NCBI GenBank assembly: GCA_022703485.1
Contig: JAKLDO010000007.1
Coordinates: 1 to 56,176, forward strand
Length of the DNA: 56,176 nt
Direction: 5' to 3'
DNA from: a bacterium
Lineage (GTDB): Bacteria > UBP6 > UBA1177
The stretch's first letter is position 1; every line of letters starts with the position of its first letter. The notes under the pieces are model-generated. The model did no database searches. It saw nothing but the letters and a program-made list of their open reading frames with translations, and had not been told where the DNA came from. This document shows, piece by piece, positions 43,603 to 52,504 of the stretch. Both the position numbers and the translations under genes were made by a program.

Positions 43603-44334
43603 TTATTCACAACCGTCTGAGGTTCTTTCGATCATGATTATTTCACCGCCTTTCTGTGTAAGGTCAATGGTTCCGCTCCAGTAAGAAATTTTTCCAGTTT
43701 CAGCACTACGGCTGACTGTAAGATTCAGAGATTCCGTCGTAATGCCCGGCAGTTCTGCTGAAAAATCAAACAGGCATGAACATCCCACATCACCTCCGCT
43801 CGGATCCTGACTTATTACATAGTCATAACCGTTTTTTACCTGATTAATCACCACACTAACGGCCCCTAAACAGCTGAGCGGCGTTTTCGTAACAACTATC
43901 TCAACGACATCTGTACTGTCATCATATTTCCAGATAAGTACCTGACTGCAGTCCACGAGCTCCTCGTATTTAAGTCCGGTATCTTTCAATGTCGAAAGTT
44001 CATGAAATCCGCCGCATCCGCTTGTTTTGATATTCTGTGCAAGATTCTCCTTTTCAGCAACATCCTGATCACCTGTTTCCGCATCAAGATCAGAAATTAT
44101 AAATGTATCTTCATCAGACACATTCACCGGGACATCAGGATCGCCTGATCCTTCATCAAGATCAAAAGACTCCAGTTCATCTTCATCAACTGCTGTATCA
44201 TCGGCATCATTTAATCCGGTCTGCTCTGTATCCTCCGTCTGATTTTCGTCGTTTGCAGGCTTTTCAGCAGTCTCACCGCATCCCGCAAAAAGAACCAAGA
44301 TCAGAACAATCGCACAGATAACAAAGTTTTTCAT
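43603..44334 (-). CDS. Paralogous lipoprotein, copy 2 of 3
   Basis: This 243-residue lipoprotein has a lipobox at LFAG-C and a longer Asp/Glu-rich linker than the other copies (about residues 25-105). Its C-terminal domain matches the family with VLIWKYDDSTDVVEIV, CSCLFDFSAELPG, and YWSGTIDLTQKGGEIIMIER. The linker region shares a long near-identical stretch with copy 3 (EKPANDENQTEDTEQTGLND), indicating recent duplication or gene conversion. Function is unknown. Confidence 0.75.
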   Translation of the reverse strand: MKNFVICAIVLILVLFAGCGETAEKPANDENQTEDTEQTGLNDADDTAVDEDELESFDLDEGSGDPDVPVNVSDEDTFIISDLDAETGDQDVAEKENLAQNIKTSGCGGFHELSTLKDTGLKYEELVDCSQVLIWKYDDSTDVVEIVVTKTPLSCLGAVSVVINQVKNGYDYVISQDPSGGDVGCSCLFDFSAELPGITTESLNLTVSRSAETGKISYWSGTIDLTQKGGEIIMIERTSDGCE

Positions 44335-44354
44335 AGCACCGCACCTTTATAATT

Positions 44355-45083
44355 TCATAATATTAAAATTGAACAGCCATCTGTTTTCCTGTTTTCGGAA
44401 TCAGCATTTTCAGCAATATCGTCATCTTTGGTGTCATCTTCATCAGAAATTTCTTCCGGACGGGTGAAACTGTGTCCGCCGCATTGATCCTGAGGAGCGA
44501 TGTAGCAATCGGAATTTTCAGATGTTCCAGGCTTAATTTTAAGAGGAACTGACGAATTGGTTTTATACTGTCTTCCGGTATCATCAGCAATTACTGCCTG
44601 AAATTGAGCAAAAAACTTTGGACAGGCCCCGAAAACATGGTGCTGGAACCTGATCATTATGTTTTCACAGTTGGAAGATTCATTTTGACATGGAACAAGA
44701 GCATCTGCTATTTTGAAATTTTCTGTGAATGGAAATATCTCAGCAATTTTATTTTCCTGCGAAAAACTGTCTGGAACTTTTTCCCATTTGTGGTTTTCAG
44801 AAAAACTGTCTCTTTTTGATATTTCAGAAGTTTGAGGAAGATAAATTACACATTCAACACCCGGCATTAAGGATATTTTAACATTTTCAAGAACTTCTTC
44901 ACCGAAATTGGCAATCACAACAGTAATAAAAAAAGGCTCATCGGGATCATAATATCCAGCTTCTTCAACACAGCTGCAAATCTCCATTTCAGGTTTGTCG
45001 GGAATATCGTAAGGAGAAACCGGCTCATCAGCAGAAAGAGTCATAAAAACAAAAACCATAAAAAACATCAGTACTTTTTTCAT
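44355..45083 (-). CDS. Secreted protein with CARDB-like domain and C-terminal GCSILIL
   Basis: This protein of about 242 residues has a signal peptide (MKKVLMFFMVFVFMTLSA, then DEP) and no lipobox, unlike its operon neighbours. The mature part reads as a beta-sandwich with FFITVVIANFGEEVLENVKISL, reminiscent of CARDB-type adhesion modules, plus several Cys. An acidic linker (SDEDDTKDDDIAENADSEN) leads to the terminal GCSILIL. The start at 45083 is chosen because the longer frame overlaps the upstream gene. Function is unknown. Confidence 0.72.
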   Translation of the reverse strand: MKKVLMFFMVFVFMTLSADEPVSPYDIPDKPEMEICSCVEEAGYYDPDEPFFITVVIANFGEEVLENVKISLMPGVECVIYLPQTSEISKRDSFSENHKWEKVPDSFSQENKIAEIFPFTENFKIADALVPCQNESSNCENIMIRFQHHVFGACPKFFAQFQAVIADDTGRQYKTNSSVPLKIKPGTSENSDCYIAPQDQCGGHSFTRPEEISDEDDTKDDDIAENADSENRKTDGCSILIL

Positions 45084-45093
45084 GCATGACTCG

Positions 45094-45639
45094 TTAATTC
45101 GGGTAGTATGAACAATCGTCACCGGTTCTTTCTCTCACAACAACTGTTCCGTTTTTCTTTGTCAGATCAAGTGTTCCGCTCCACACATCACTGACATCAG
45201 TATTTTCTATTTCGACTGAAAGTTTTACGGTCAATTTCACAGTATTCTCCGTCACATCGCTTATATTTGCTGAAAAATCGAACAGGCAGTCGCATCCGCA
45301 ATTCCCCTTGGTCTGATCATCAAGCATCGTGTAAATATATTCTCCATTTTCAAGTGTGATGCTGACATCGTGCACGCCGCAGCAGTTCAACTGGACCTTA
45401 CTGTTCACGATCTTAAGAACATCTGTACTGTCATCATAGTTCCAGATAAGCAACTGATCGCATTCTGCAACCGGATCTTCATCATTTTCAGGAGGAAGTT
45501 TTGTCACTATACCGCTTTCGAAACCTCCGCAGTCACTTATCTCAATGTCTTCAGCAAGATCTCCGCTATCAGCCGTTTCACCGCATCCGGCAGAAAAAAC
45601 CAAAATTAAAGCGACAAAACAGATAAAAAAACTTTTCAT
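45094..45639 (-). CDS. Paralogous lipoprotein, copy 1 of 3
   Basis: This protein of about 181 residues has a lipobox at FSAG-C and almost no linker before the shared domain: ISDCGGFESG, LLIWNYDDSTDVLKIV, CGCDCLFDFSANI, VWSGTLDLTKKNGTVVVRER, then DDCSYYPN. It is the shortest family member. Two adjacent ATGs occur; the second (45639) has GGAG at better spacing. It is 12 bases downstream of the SBBP lipoprotein gene. Confidence 0.75.
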   Translation of the reverse strand: MKSFFICFVALILVFSAGCGETADSGDLAEDIEISDCGGFESGIVTKLPPENDEDPVAECDQLLIWNYDDSTDVLKIVNSKVQLNCCGVHDVSITLENGEYIYTMLDDQTKGNCGCDCLFDFSANISDVTENTVKLTVKLSVEIENTDVSDVWSGTLDLTKKNGTVVVRERTGDDCSYYPN

Positions 45640-45651
45640 CATAGACTCCAT

Positions 45652-47247
45652 TTATAGGTCTTCAGCACTAAATTTTATCAGAAAAATATCATATCCGCCT
45701 GAACTGGTCTGACCATCAAGATTGCTTTCAGTGCTTCCGGCAACATACATATTCCCATATTTGTCAATAAGAGTTGAATTAGACATTTCCGTGCCTTCGC
45801 CACCAAAAAGCTTTGTCCATATTTTGTTTCCGGAACTATCAACTTTTATTAAAAAAGTATCCACTTCTCCTGAGTTTTCATACCCGTCAAGATTCCCGAG
45901 ACTGAATCCCGAAAGGTAAAAGTTGCCGCTTTCATCAGAAATTATACTGTTTGCACCTTGCCATTTGCCGCTTTTCCATATATCTGTCCACTCAAAATCT
46001 CCCTCACCATCCAGTTTTGTCATTGAAATTCCCATATTGTTTAAATCGATATCTTCAATCATTCCTGATGCACTTCCGCACAAAAAAAAGTTTGAATCAT
46101 CATTGATCGTAAAAGAATAAGAAAGTTCTGCACCTATTGTTCCCCACTGTTTTGTCCATGAAATATTTCCGGAGGTGTCAACTTTTGTTAAAAAAGTATC
46201 GTACATTCCACCGAAAAACCCAGAACCGCCGACATCTCCGTTAGTTGCACCTATTATATATATGAATTCATCGTGAAAAATAGATCTGTATGTTATATCA
46301 AAACCTTCACTTCCCCACCTTTTCAACCAGAGCTCTGTTCCGTCAGAGGTAAATTTTGCAATAAAAGCATCAGGGGTGCCAAGATCTATTGTGCCTTCTG
46401 TCGAACCGTCAACATATCCTGAAATATAAATGTTCCCGTCATTATCAAACACAATGCTTCCGCTTGTATCAGCTCCGCTTGTGCCTATCTGTTTAACCCA
46501 CAGGACTTCACCGTCTTTATCAAGTTTCATTAAAAAAGCATCATAACTGCCTTTGCTGATATTATCATTAAATGTGCCTGCTGTATAACCTGTTAAGTAT
46601 ATATTTCCGGATGAATCAATTTTTATATAATTTCCCGAATCAATCTTTTCCGTCCCGTACAGTTTTGTCCACAATTTATTCCCGTAACTATCAAACTTCA
46701 TCAGAAAAGCATCTTGCTCTCCTGAATTTATCTGACCATCCAGATTCCCTTCTGTATTGCCTGCCATATAAATATTTCCGGCTGAGTCCATGGCAAGATA
46801 TGTGCCAAAATCATTTTTATCCGTACCGAAAAGAACTGTTGTGTGGTTTGTGTCGGGCGGCAGAAGGTCGATGTCTTCATCACTCAGATCATCATCCATA
46901 CCGGAATTATCATCACTCAAGTCCGGAGATTCGTCGTTCTCGTCATTAAGGTCAACATCATCTTCATCAACAAAATCATCAGGAACGCCCAAGTCATCAT
47001 CAGTTTCAACAATATCACCGTCCGAACTTGTCACTTCATCAGTTTCTGCAACATCACCGTCAGCATTTATCGATTCATCAGTTTCAGCAATATCACTGTC
47101 AGCACTTACCAATTCGTCAGTTTCTGCAGTATCACTATCATCAAGCAGAATGTCGCTGTCATTTCCAGAACTTTTTTTTGTTTCAACGGAACATGACAAC
47201 ATCGAAAAAACAACCGAGATTGTTAAAATAATTAGAATTTCTCTCAT
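45652..47247 (-). CDS. SBBP-repeat beta-propeller lipoprotein
   Basis: This 531-residue lipoprotein has a lipobox at SMLS-C, a long linker made of ETDExxxxDxD-type repeats (about residues 20-140), then about seven SBBP repeats. The repeat core reads KLWTKLYGT ... DSSGNIYLTGYTxGxFxG, with variants VLWVKQIGT, ELWLKRWGS and ISWTKQWGT. These fold as a beta-propeller. SBBP proteins are usually secreted or surface-bound and of unknown function. ATG at 47247 follows AAGGAG. Confidence 0.87.
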   Translation of the reverse strand: MREILIILTISVVFSMLSCSVETKKSSGNDSDILLDDSDTAETDELVSADSDIAETDESINADGDVAETDEVTSSDGDIVETDDDLGVPDDFVDEDDVDLNDENDESPDLSDDNSGMDDDLSDEDIDLLPPDTNHTTVLFGTDKNDFGTYLAMDSAGNIYMAGNTEGNLDGQINSGEQDAFLMKFDSYGNKLWTKLYGTEKIDSGNYIKIDSSGNIYLTGYTAGTFNDNISKGSYDAFLMKLDKDGEVLWVKQIGTSGADTSGSIVFDNDGNIYISGYVDGSTEGTIDLGTPDAFIAKFTSDGTELWLKRWGSEGFDITYRSIFHDEFIYIIGATNGDVGGSGFFGGMYDTFLTKVDTSGNISWTKQWGTIGAELSYSFTINDDSNFFLCGSASGMIEDIDLNNMGISMTKLDGEGDFEWTDIWKSGKWQGANSIISDESGNFYLSGFSLGNLDGYENSGEVDTFLIKVDSSGNKIWTKLFGGEGTEMSNSTLIDKYGNMYVAGSTESNLDGQTSSGGYDIFLIKFSAEDL

Positions 47248-47261
47248 TAACAACTCCTTTA

Positions 47262-48602
47262 TCACAAATCTTCCGCATTTACTTTGATCAAAAAAGCATC
47301 GGTTCTGTCACCATCAGGCCCCATATCTTCTCTTACACTTCCTGTCATGAAAATATTGCCGTATTTATCCAGACTGAGGTTGTTTCTGGTATTCGATATT
47401 AATTTTGGATTCCATTCTTTTGTCCACAGCTGTTGAGCGTTTTTATTAAATTTACTTAAAAATGGGACATAGCTTTGACCATCGTGATGAAATCCATTGA
47501 CCAGCAGATTATTTTCTTTGTCACAAACCATCATACTTGCTACCGTAAATATTGTCGGACCCAGAAATTTTGAATACTTCTGAATGCCGTCACTGGTAAA
47601 AGAGGTTATTGACATCTCAATTCGACTGCTGTTCAAACTTTCGAGCACATAAATATCACCGTATGTATCTATGGATATTGATATTCCCATATAATTATTG
47701 GTTGAACCGCCCCACTGTCTGGTCCATATCCTATTACCGTCTTTGTCCAGTTTAGTTAAAAAAGCATCCCATGTATAGGTCGAATATTCAGGATCAACCT
47801 CCGAGTGTTCGCATCCGTCAAGACCGCCATTCGTTGTACCAGTCAATAAAATATTCCCTTCGCTGTCATTTTTAATTGAAACGGCACTATCATTTTCATC
47901 AGTGCCCCATTGTTTCGTCCACTGTTTTGTTCCGGAATCATTGAATTTTGTGATAAACATGTCCGATCCGCCAAGGTTCATGTTGTCATCAAGTTCACCT
48001 GTTGTACTGCCTGCTACATAGATATTATCTTCACTGTCTATTGATATAGCGCTTATTCCGTCATATTCCTCACTTCCCCATTGCCTTGCCCAGACTTTTT
48101 CACCTTCGGCATTGAACTTTGCAAGGAAAAGGTCAGCGTCCCCCTGATTTTCAAAATCTCCTCCGATTGAACCGTAAGTCACTCCTGCGACATAGACGAA
48201 ACCTCTGCTGTCAACTGCTATTGCCGAACTTCTTTCATTTTCTGTTGTAGAAAGGAATTTCGTCCATAGAACATCAAGGCTGTTATTGAATTTTGTTATA
48301 AAAACCCTGCCTGTATCCGAGCTGCCTTCCTGCATCTGCATAAACCCTGTAACAAAAACACCGCCGAAATCATCTGTAACAACCGCCGTCCCGTAATCAT
48401 TCATTTGTGCACTCAGCCAGAATTTCACACCTTCGCCGTAATCCGGCAGAGCGTCGTCATCTGCCTCTTCCTCAGGTTCCTCATAATCATCATTTATTAT
48501 ATTTTCTTTATCATAATGCGGACATGTTGTGACCGGAACGCATGAAACTGTCATCAGAAAAAAGAGTGTGACAGAAAGAAGTTTTATAGAATTCTGACCC
48601 AT
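47262..48602 (-). CDS. SBBP-repeat beta-propeller lipoprotein, first gene of operon
   Basis: This 446-residue lipoprotein has a signal MGQNSIKLLSVTLFFLMTVS then Cys, a short acidic linker, and about seven SBBP-type blades (VLWTKFLST, KVWARQWGS, KQWTKQWGT, RIWTRQWGG, QLWTKEWNP). It is a paralogue of the next gene and has a much shorter linker. ATG at 48602 has GAGGATCTG upstream; the frame extends 18 codons further without a ribosome binding site. It is the promoter-proximal gene of seven closely spaced genes ending at 42575. Confidence 0.87.
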   Translation of the reverse strand: MGQNSIKLLSVTLFFLMTVSCVPVTTCPHYDKENIINDDYEEPEEEADDDALPDYGEGVKFWLSAQMNDYGTAVVTDDFGGVFVTGFMQMQEGSSDTGRVFITKFNNSLDVLWTKFLSTTENERSSAIAVDSRGFVYVAGVTYGSIGGDFENQGDADLFLAKFNAEGEKVWARQWGSEEYDGISAISIDSEDNIYVAGSTTGELDDNMNLGGSDMFITKFNDSGTKQWTKQWGTDENDSAVSIKNDSEGNILLTGTTNGGLDGCEHSEVDPEYSTYTWDAFLTKLDKDGNRIWTRQWGGSTNNYMGISISIDTYGDIYVLESLNSSRIEMSITSFTSDGIQKYSKFLGPTIFTVASMMVCDKENNLLVNGFHHDGQSYVPFLSKFNKNAQQLWTKEWNPKLISNTRNNLSLDKYGNIFMTGSVREDMGPDGDRTDAFLIKVNAEDL

Positions 48603-48686
48603 CAGATCCTCAAGTTTTAATGTTTTTCTTGCCGAACTTTGCAATTTATACTGCAAACTTCCAATTTTTGCAACGGGAAAAAAGAT

Positions 48687-48714
48687 TTGATTTTATCTAT
48701 CCGCAGTTTATGAT
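48687..48714 (+). promoter_or_regulatory. Promoter of first OMP gene, duplicated element copy 1
   Basis: TTGATT (48687-48692) and TATGAT (48709-48714) are 16 bases apart and lie 33 bases before the ATG. The whole stretch from about 48677 to 48714 is nearly identical to that before the second barrel gene. Confidence 0.55.
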
Positions 48715-48747
48715 TCACGGGACGCGAGTTAAAGAAAATTGGAAATC

Positions 48748-49410
48748 ATGAAAAAATTCCTTCTCACTTTGACACTGTTAGTGCTTTTTATGAACATATC
48801 AGGTCAAGATACCGATATTCACCGATTCGGTATAACAATTGAAGGCGGATATTCAGGGTTTAATAAAAAAAATGAACCATCGGAAGATTATTACCCGCAA
48901 ACATTTCTTGGAAATTTCGGCGGCACCGTCTTTTATCAATTCACTTTTTACAAACATGTGTCACTTCGTCCTGAACTTGGACTTTACAGTTATTTCTTCA
49001 AACTGCCAATGATGTATTATGCCGACTATTCAAGCTACAATGTTGTCTATTCATCTCTTAACGGAAGGATCGGGGTTTCCGTACTGGTATATTTATACAG
49101 AAACAAAAACATCGCCTTGCACTTCGGATTAGCTCCATTGATTTCAATGCGATTTTATGATTCGGCAGGGTTATATCTTAAAAAAACAAGTTCTGACTAT
49201 TATGAAAATCCGGACAGCTCTAAAAAGTCATCAAGAAATTTTTATTTTTCAGGCGGTGTAGCCTTCTCGCTCGGACTTGAAAGTGCCAGTTCGAAACCAG
49301 TCGGCACGGGAGGCGCGATCTTTTTCAGATTTATTGACAGGCCTGATAACAGCAGTGAAAAAATCATCCTTATTCCGTCAATTGGAGGATCGTTATCTCT
49401 TTTCTGGTAG
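48748..49410 (+). CDS. Predicted outer-membrane beta-barrel protein, family member A
   Basis: This 220-residue protein has a signal peptide (MKKFLLTLTLLVLFMNISG, then QDT) and amphipathic strands such as RFGITIEGGYSGF, FGGTVFYQFTFYKHVSLRPELGLYSYFF in parts, and a terminal SLSLFW. It is homologous to the protein at 50028-50657 (shared RFGxTIEGG, RPELGLYSYFF, ARLYDSAG-like RFYDSAG, YFSGG, and the SxxxLxxFW end). The terminal Trp acts as the aromatic BAM signal. Function is unknown. Confidence 0.75.
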   Translation: MKKFLLTLTLLVLFMNISGQDTDIHRFGITIEGGYSGFNKKNEPSEDYYPQTFLGNFGGTVFYQFTFYKHVSLRPELGLYSYFFKLPMMYYADYSSYNVVYSSLNGRIGVSVLVYLYRNKNIALHFGLAPLISMRFYDSAGLYLKKTSSDYYENPDSSKKSSRNFYFSGGVAFSLGLESASSKPVGTGGAIFFRFIDRPDNSSEKIILIPSIGGSLSLFW

Positions 49411-49446
49411 CCGGGAACCTCCATTTTCTGTAAACGGAAAAAAGAT

Positions 49447-49474
49447 TTGATTTTATCTATCCTCCGTTTATGAT
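49447..49474 (+). promoter_or_regulatory. Promoter of second OMP gene, duplicated element copy 2
   Basis: TTGATT (49447-49452) and TATGAT (49469-49474), 16 bases apart, copy the element before 48748. The copies share GGAAAAAAGATTTGATTTTA and further bases, ending before the -10 region diverges slightly. This indicates that the promoter was duplicated with the barrel genes. Confidence 0.55.
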
Positions 49475-49506
49475 TTAACAGATTTTAGTAAAAATTCCGG
49501 GAAATC

Positions 49507-50031
49507 ATGAAAAAGCTATTTGCGGCACTTGCAATATTTATTCTTTCTGCAACGCTCACAGCTCAGGATATTAAAACCGCTGACTCAAGAAAATTTGACC
49601 GGACAACCACTGAATGGATGGCGCTTTACGGTGGCGGAGGCAATTACGGTCCCGGCGGAAGTCTTTCATTTTTCACGATCAGGACCGGATATTTTTTCTG
49701 GGAGATAGCCAGATTTCAGACAATAGTTATAAAGCCGCACGATAATTTCTCATATGTTTTCAAGACAGTTTACGGCGCATCCATCCACATTGACAGCAGT
49801 TACAGGCACGAAATAAGGATCGGTTCAGGGTTTTCAGCCGGAGCAACCTTTTATGATGGAGGAGACCATAAGTTCTTTTCATTGATGAACATTCCTGTTG
49901 ATGTTTATTATGTATTCCACATCAGAAGATATTTTGCATTTCAGACAGGCGTTTCACTTGACATGCCTCTGAATTTCAATGTTGACAACTACAGACCTGT
50001 TGTTTTCGCTTTTGCGGGGTTCAGGATATGA
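49507..50031 (+). CDS. Predicted outer-membrane beta-barrel protein, family member B
   Basis: This 174-residue protein has a signal peptide (MKKLFAALAIFILSATLTA, then QDI) and beta-rich mature sequence with GGGGNYGPGGSLSFFTIRTGYFFW and HEIRIGSGFSAGATFY. It ends VFAFAGFRI. It is less similar to its two neighbours than they are to each other, but shares promoter, size and topology. It overlaps the next gene by four bases (ATGA). Confidence 0.7.
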   Translation: MKKLFAALAIFILSATLTAQDIKTADSRKFDRTTTEWMALYGGGGNYGPGGSLSFFTIRTGYFFWEIARFQTIVIKPHDNFSYVFKTVYGASIHIDSSYRHEIRIGSGFSAGATFYDGGDHKFFSLMNIPVDVYYVFHIRRYFAFQTGVSLDMPLNFNVDNYRPVVFAFAGFRI

Positions 50032-50657
50032 AAAAGATCATTCTACTCCTTACTTTCTTTATAATGACATCGGTCTGCCATGCGAAAGAGTCACCTCACA
50101 GGTTCGGACTGACGATCGAAGGGGGCATGTCCATCGCCTTCCCGGGAGCAAAAGCAAATAACGGTGAGCCGTGGCATGAACTTCTTGGAACAGCCGGAGG
50201 AACTTTCTTTTATCAATACAGAGCGTCAAAATATCTGGCAGTGCGTCCGGAACTCGGACTTTATTCATATTTCTTCACCATCACAGGACCCGGAGATACA
50301 GCCAGTGATGAAACTTATGCAATGCTTTTAACAAGAATGGGACTGGCTGTTTCGATCTATACTTTTTCCAGCAAGAACATTTCCTTCCCTGTCACTTTTT
50401 CACCTTTTGTTTCAGCAAGACTTTATGATTCGGCAGGAAAAGCAAAAACCGGTTTTTCAGACTGTGAACTTCCGATCGTAAGGAATAATTATTTTTCAGG
50501 CGGCATACAGATCGCTCTGGGAGCTGAGATTCTAATAACCGATCCTTTCGGATTCGGCATATCATTTTTTACCAGATTTGGAGATTCACTTAGCACCGGC
50601 GGACAGGGAACAGGGATCATCCCGTCTTTCGGAGCATTAATTACGGTTTTCTGGTAG
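50028..50657 (+). CDS. Predicted outer-membrane beta-barrel protein, family member C
   Basis: This 209-residue protein has a signal peptide (MKKIILLLTFFIMTSVCHA, then KES) and strands homologous to the barrel at 48748: RFGLTIEGGMSIAF, RPELGLYSYFF, SARLYDSAG, YFSGGIQIALG, and the end GALITVFW. A paralogous pair thus flanks a third barrel. It is translationally coupled to the preceding gene and convergent with the ASST-like gene, overlapping it by 21 bases. Confidence 0.75.
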   Translation: MKKIILLLTFFIMTSVCHAKESPHRFGLTIEGGMSIAFPGAKANNGEPWHELLGTAGGTFFYQYRASKYLAVRPELGLYSYFFTITGPGDTASDETYAMLLTRMGLAVSIYTFSSKNISFPVTFSPFVSARLYDSAGKAKTGFSDCELPIVRNNYFSGGIQIALGAEILITDPFGFGISFFTRFGDSLSTGGQGTGIIPSFGALITVFW

Positions 50658-52382
50658 TAATGCTTCCAGTTCAAAACGGTATGCCCTGTAAACAGAAAAT
50701 ACTGCTTTTTTTGAAAGATCGCTTCCCGCCCTCTTCATGAAAACACTGTTTTTAACTGAATTGTCTGACGGATCCACCTCTACCAGAAGCGCTCCGGCAA
50801 ACCCTTCATAATCACCTTCAAGAATGTAGTTAACAAATGAAATTCCTATTGAACCTGAAACTATCAGCCTGTTACCATTCTCCAGTTCACTTACATTGCT
50901 TACATAAGGACTGAAATAGTTTACCGAAGGATCTGTGTCATCAAGTTTATATTCCCATGCCTGCCTGATTGTTCCGCCGCATCCGTCAGCATCTTCAATT
51001 ATTTCATATTCAACGGCCCTGCTATAAGAATTCCTTTCAATTACAGGATACCGGAAGTTTCTTGCAAGTCCGTTATCAAAAACCATCAGATTGCCATTCT
51101 TCAGAATTACCGGACTATGAGACCTGAAAGACCATGCGAAAGTGTCTCCATTTTCAAATCCGTTCAGCACAGCTTTGTCACTTATAAACTGCCCTTCATT
51201 GTCAACAGGGCGAAGAATAAACTCCATATAGTTAAAATCAAATCCATAATCATATTCGTGTTCCGATATAGATCTTCTTACCTGAACATACGCATCTGAT
51301 CTGATATCTCCCATGTAAGTTGAATCATCAGCCGCATCATATCCGTCAACTTTTGAATCACTTACTCCATCTCCGTCAGCATCATCGATCTTTGCAGTGA
51401 TCTGAGGTGCTATGTACCATACGATACGGTCATCATAGGATATTTTCATTACTCCCGCAGTTTGAGATGAAACAATGATCGTATTATCTGAACTGTCATA
51501 CCACACACCGTTGACATGAATAGGATCGGAAGTATTTTCGGGATTGGCGGAATCGGTCAATCTTAAGTCACCGTAAAGATCCTGAACATCAGGAAAGAAT
51601 TTTTTAAGGTCCCACAATTTAACTATTTTATTTTGCAACGGTTCGATCTCCATGACAAAATCTTCTATCATGTTCTGCTCTTTCATGTTGGGAAGAACGA
51701 GTATGTTTCCGTTATCTTTAATAAAAATGTCGTGGTGTACACCGAAAAACCCTTTTTTATCCATGTCCCACGATCCGGCTTCAAAACCCATAAAATCATA
51801 TGCTTTAAAATACTCATTAAGATTTGAGCAGTAAAATAGACCGTTTTTCACAATTACCGGAGTGCACTCCCCGTCAGGAAGAGTTGTGTACCACCTTGTC
51901 CTTCCAAGTTCATCAAACGCCAGAGCAATTGAATTTCTGTTTCCGCCGGGATATCTTATCCAGTTTGCAATGGTCCATCCGCTTTCGATTTTTCCTTCAA
52001 TTGTGATCAGCGGAAGATCATCCGGCAGAGGATCGGTTTTAATTTTAAAAACTCTGGTATTTTCAGCATTGCCATTTATTTTCACAGCAACTTCATTTTC
52101 ATGATCGGGAAAAAGTCCGAGAACAGGTATTTTCAAAGTTCCGGCTCCAAGATTCTTATATTCTTTTACAAATCCTTCTCTTTCTCTGTCAATATCCAGA
52201 ACTGTCACTTCCACAGATACCGGAACGCTGGTCTTAATTTCGATCTGAGCAGAAAGAGGCACATTGGATGAAGGATTTCTCTCTACAGTTCCGAATATTA
52301 TCTCAACTTTCTTTTCCTGATCTTTTCCGCAACCATAGAGAGCAGACAACAATATAAATATCACTGCAAAAGTTATTTTCAT
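50637..52382 (-). CDS. Arylsulfotransferase (ASST)-like lipoprotein
   Basis: This 581-residue lipoprotein has a lipobox at LYG-C, an N-terminal Ig-like beta domain (about 25-115) and an ASST-type propeller. Family marks are HHDIFIKDNGNILVLPN, PIHVNGVWYDSSDNTIIVSS (with the likely catalytic His), WSFRSHSPVILKNGNLMVFDNG, and ENGNRLIVSGS. ASST enzymes move sulfate between phenolic compounds in the periplasm. Activity here is plausible but not certain, because the active site is judged only by motif. ATG at 52382 has GAGG upstream. Confidence 0.82.
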   Translation of the reverse strand: MKITFAVIFILLSALYGCGKDQEKKVEIIFGTVERNPSSNVPLSAQIEIKTSVPVSVEVTVLDIDREREGFVKEYKNLGAGTLKIPVLGLFPDHENEVAVKINGNAENTRVFKIKTDPLPDDLPLITIEGKIESGWTIANWIRYPGGNRNSIALAFDELGRTRWYTTLPDGECTPVIVKNGLFYCSNLNEYFKAYDFMGFEAGSWDMDKKGFFGVHHDIFIKDNGNILVLPNMKEQNMIEDFVMEIEPLQNKIVKLWDLKKFFPDVQDLYGDLRLTDSANPENTSDPIHVNGVWYDSSDNTIIVSSQTAGVMKISYDDRIVWYIAPQITAKIDDADGDGVSDSKVDGYDAADDSTYMGDIRSDAYVQVRRSISEHEYDYGFDFNYMEFILRPVDNEGQFISDKAVLNGFENGDTFAWSFRSHSPVILKNGNLMVFDNGLARNFRYPVIERNSYSRAVEYEIIEDADGCGGTIRQAWEYKLDDTDPSVNYFSPYVSNVSELENGNRLIVSGSIGISFVNYILEGDYEGFAGALLVEVDPSDNSVKNSVFMKRAGSDLSKKAVFSVYRAYRFELEALLPENRN

Positions 52383-52446
52383 GCAGCCTCTTTTACCAGT
52401 TACACAAACAGACAATATCACATAAAAGGTTGAAATGGTTGTTTTT

Positions 52447-52475
52447 TTGGATTTAAATAAAAATCTATCTATACT
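52447..52475 (+). promoter_or_regulatory. Promoter of the lysozyme-like lipoprotein gene
   Basis: TTGGAT (52447-52452) and TATACT (52470-52475) are 17 bases apart, about 30 bases before the ATG at 52505. An ACAGGAG ribosome binding site follows. Confidence 0.55.
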
Positions 52476-52504
52476 CGTTATTGAGAAAAAAACAGGAGAA
52501 GAAA

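Noticed and set aside
46790..47287. 165-codon Ser-rich plus-strand frame
   Set aside because: It is the antisense shadow of the SBBP lipoprotein linker, with no ribosome binding site and no recognisable domain.
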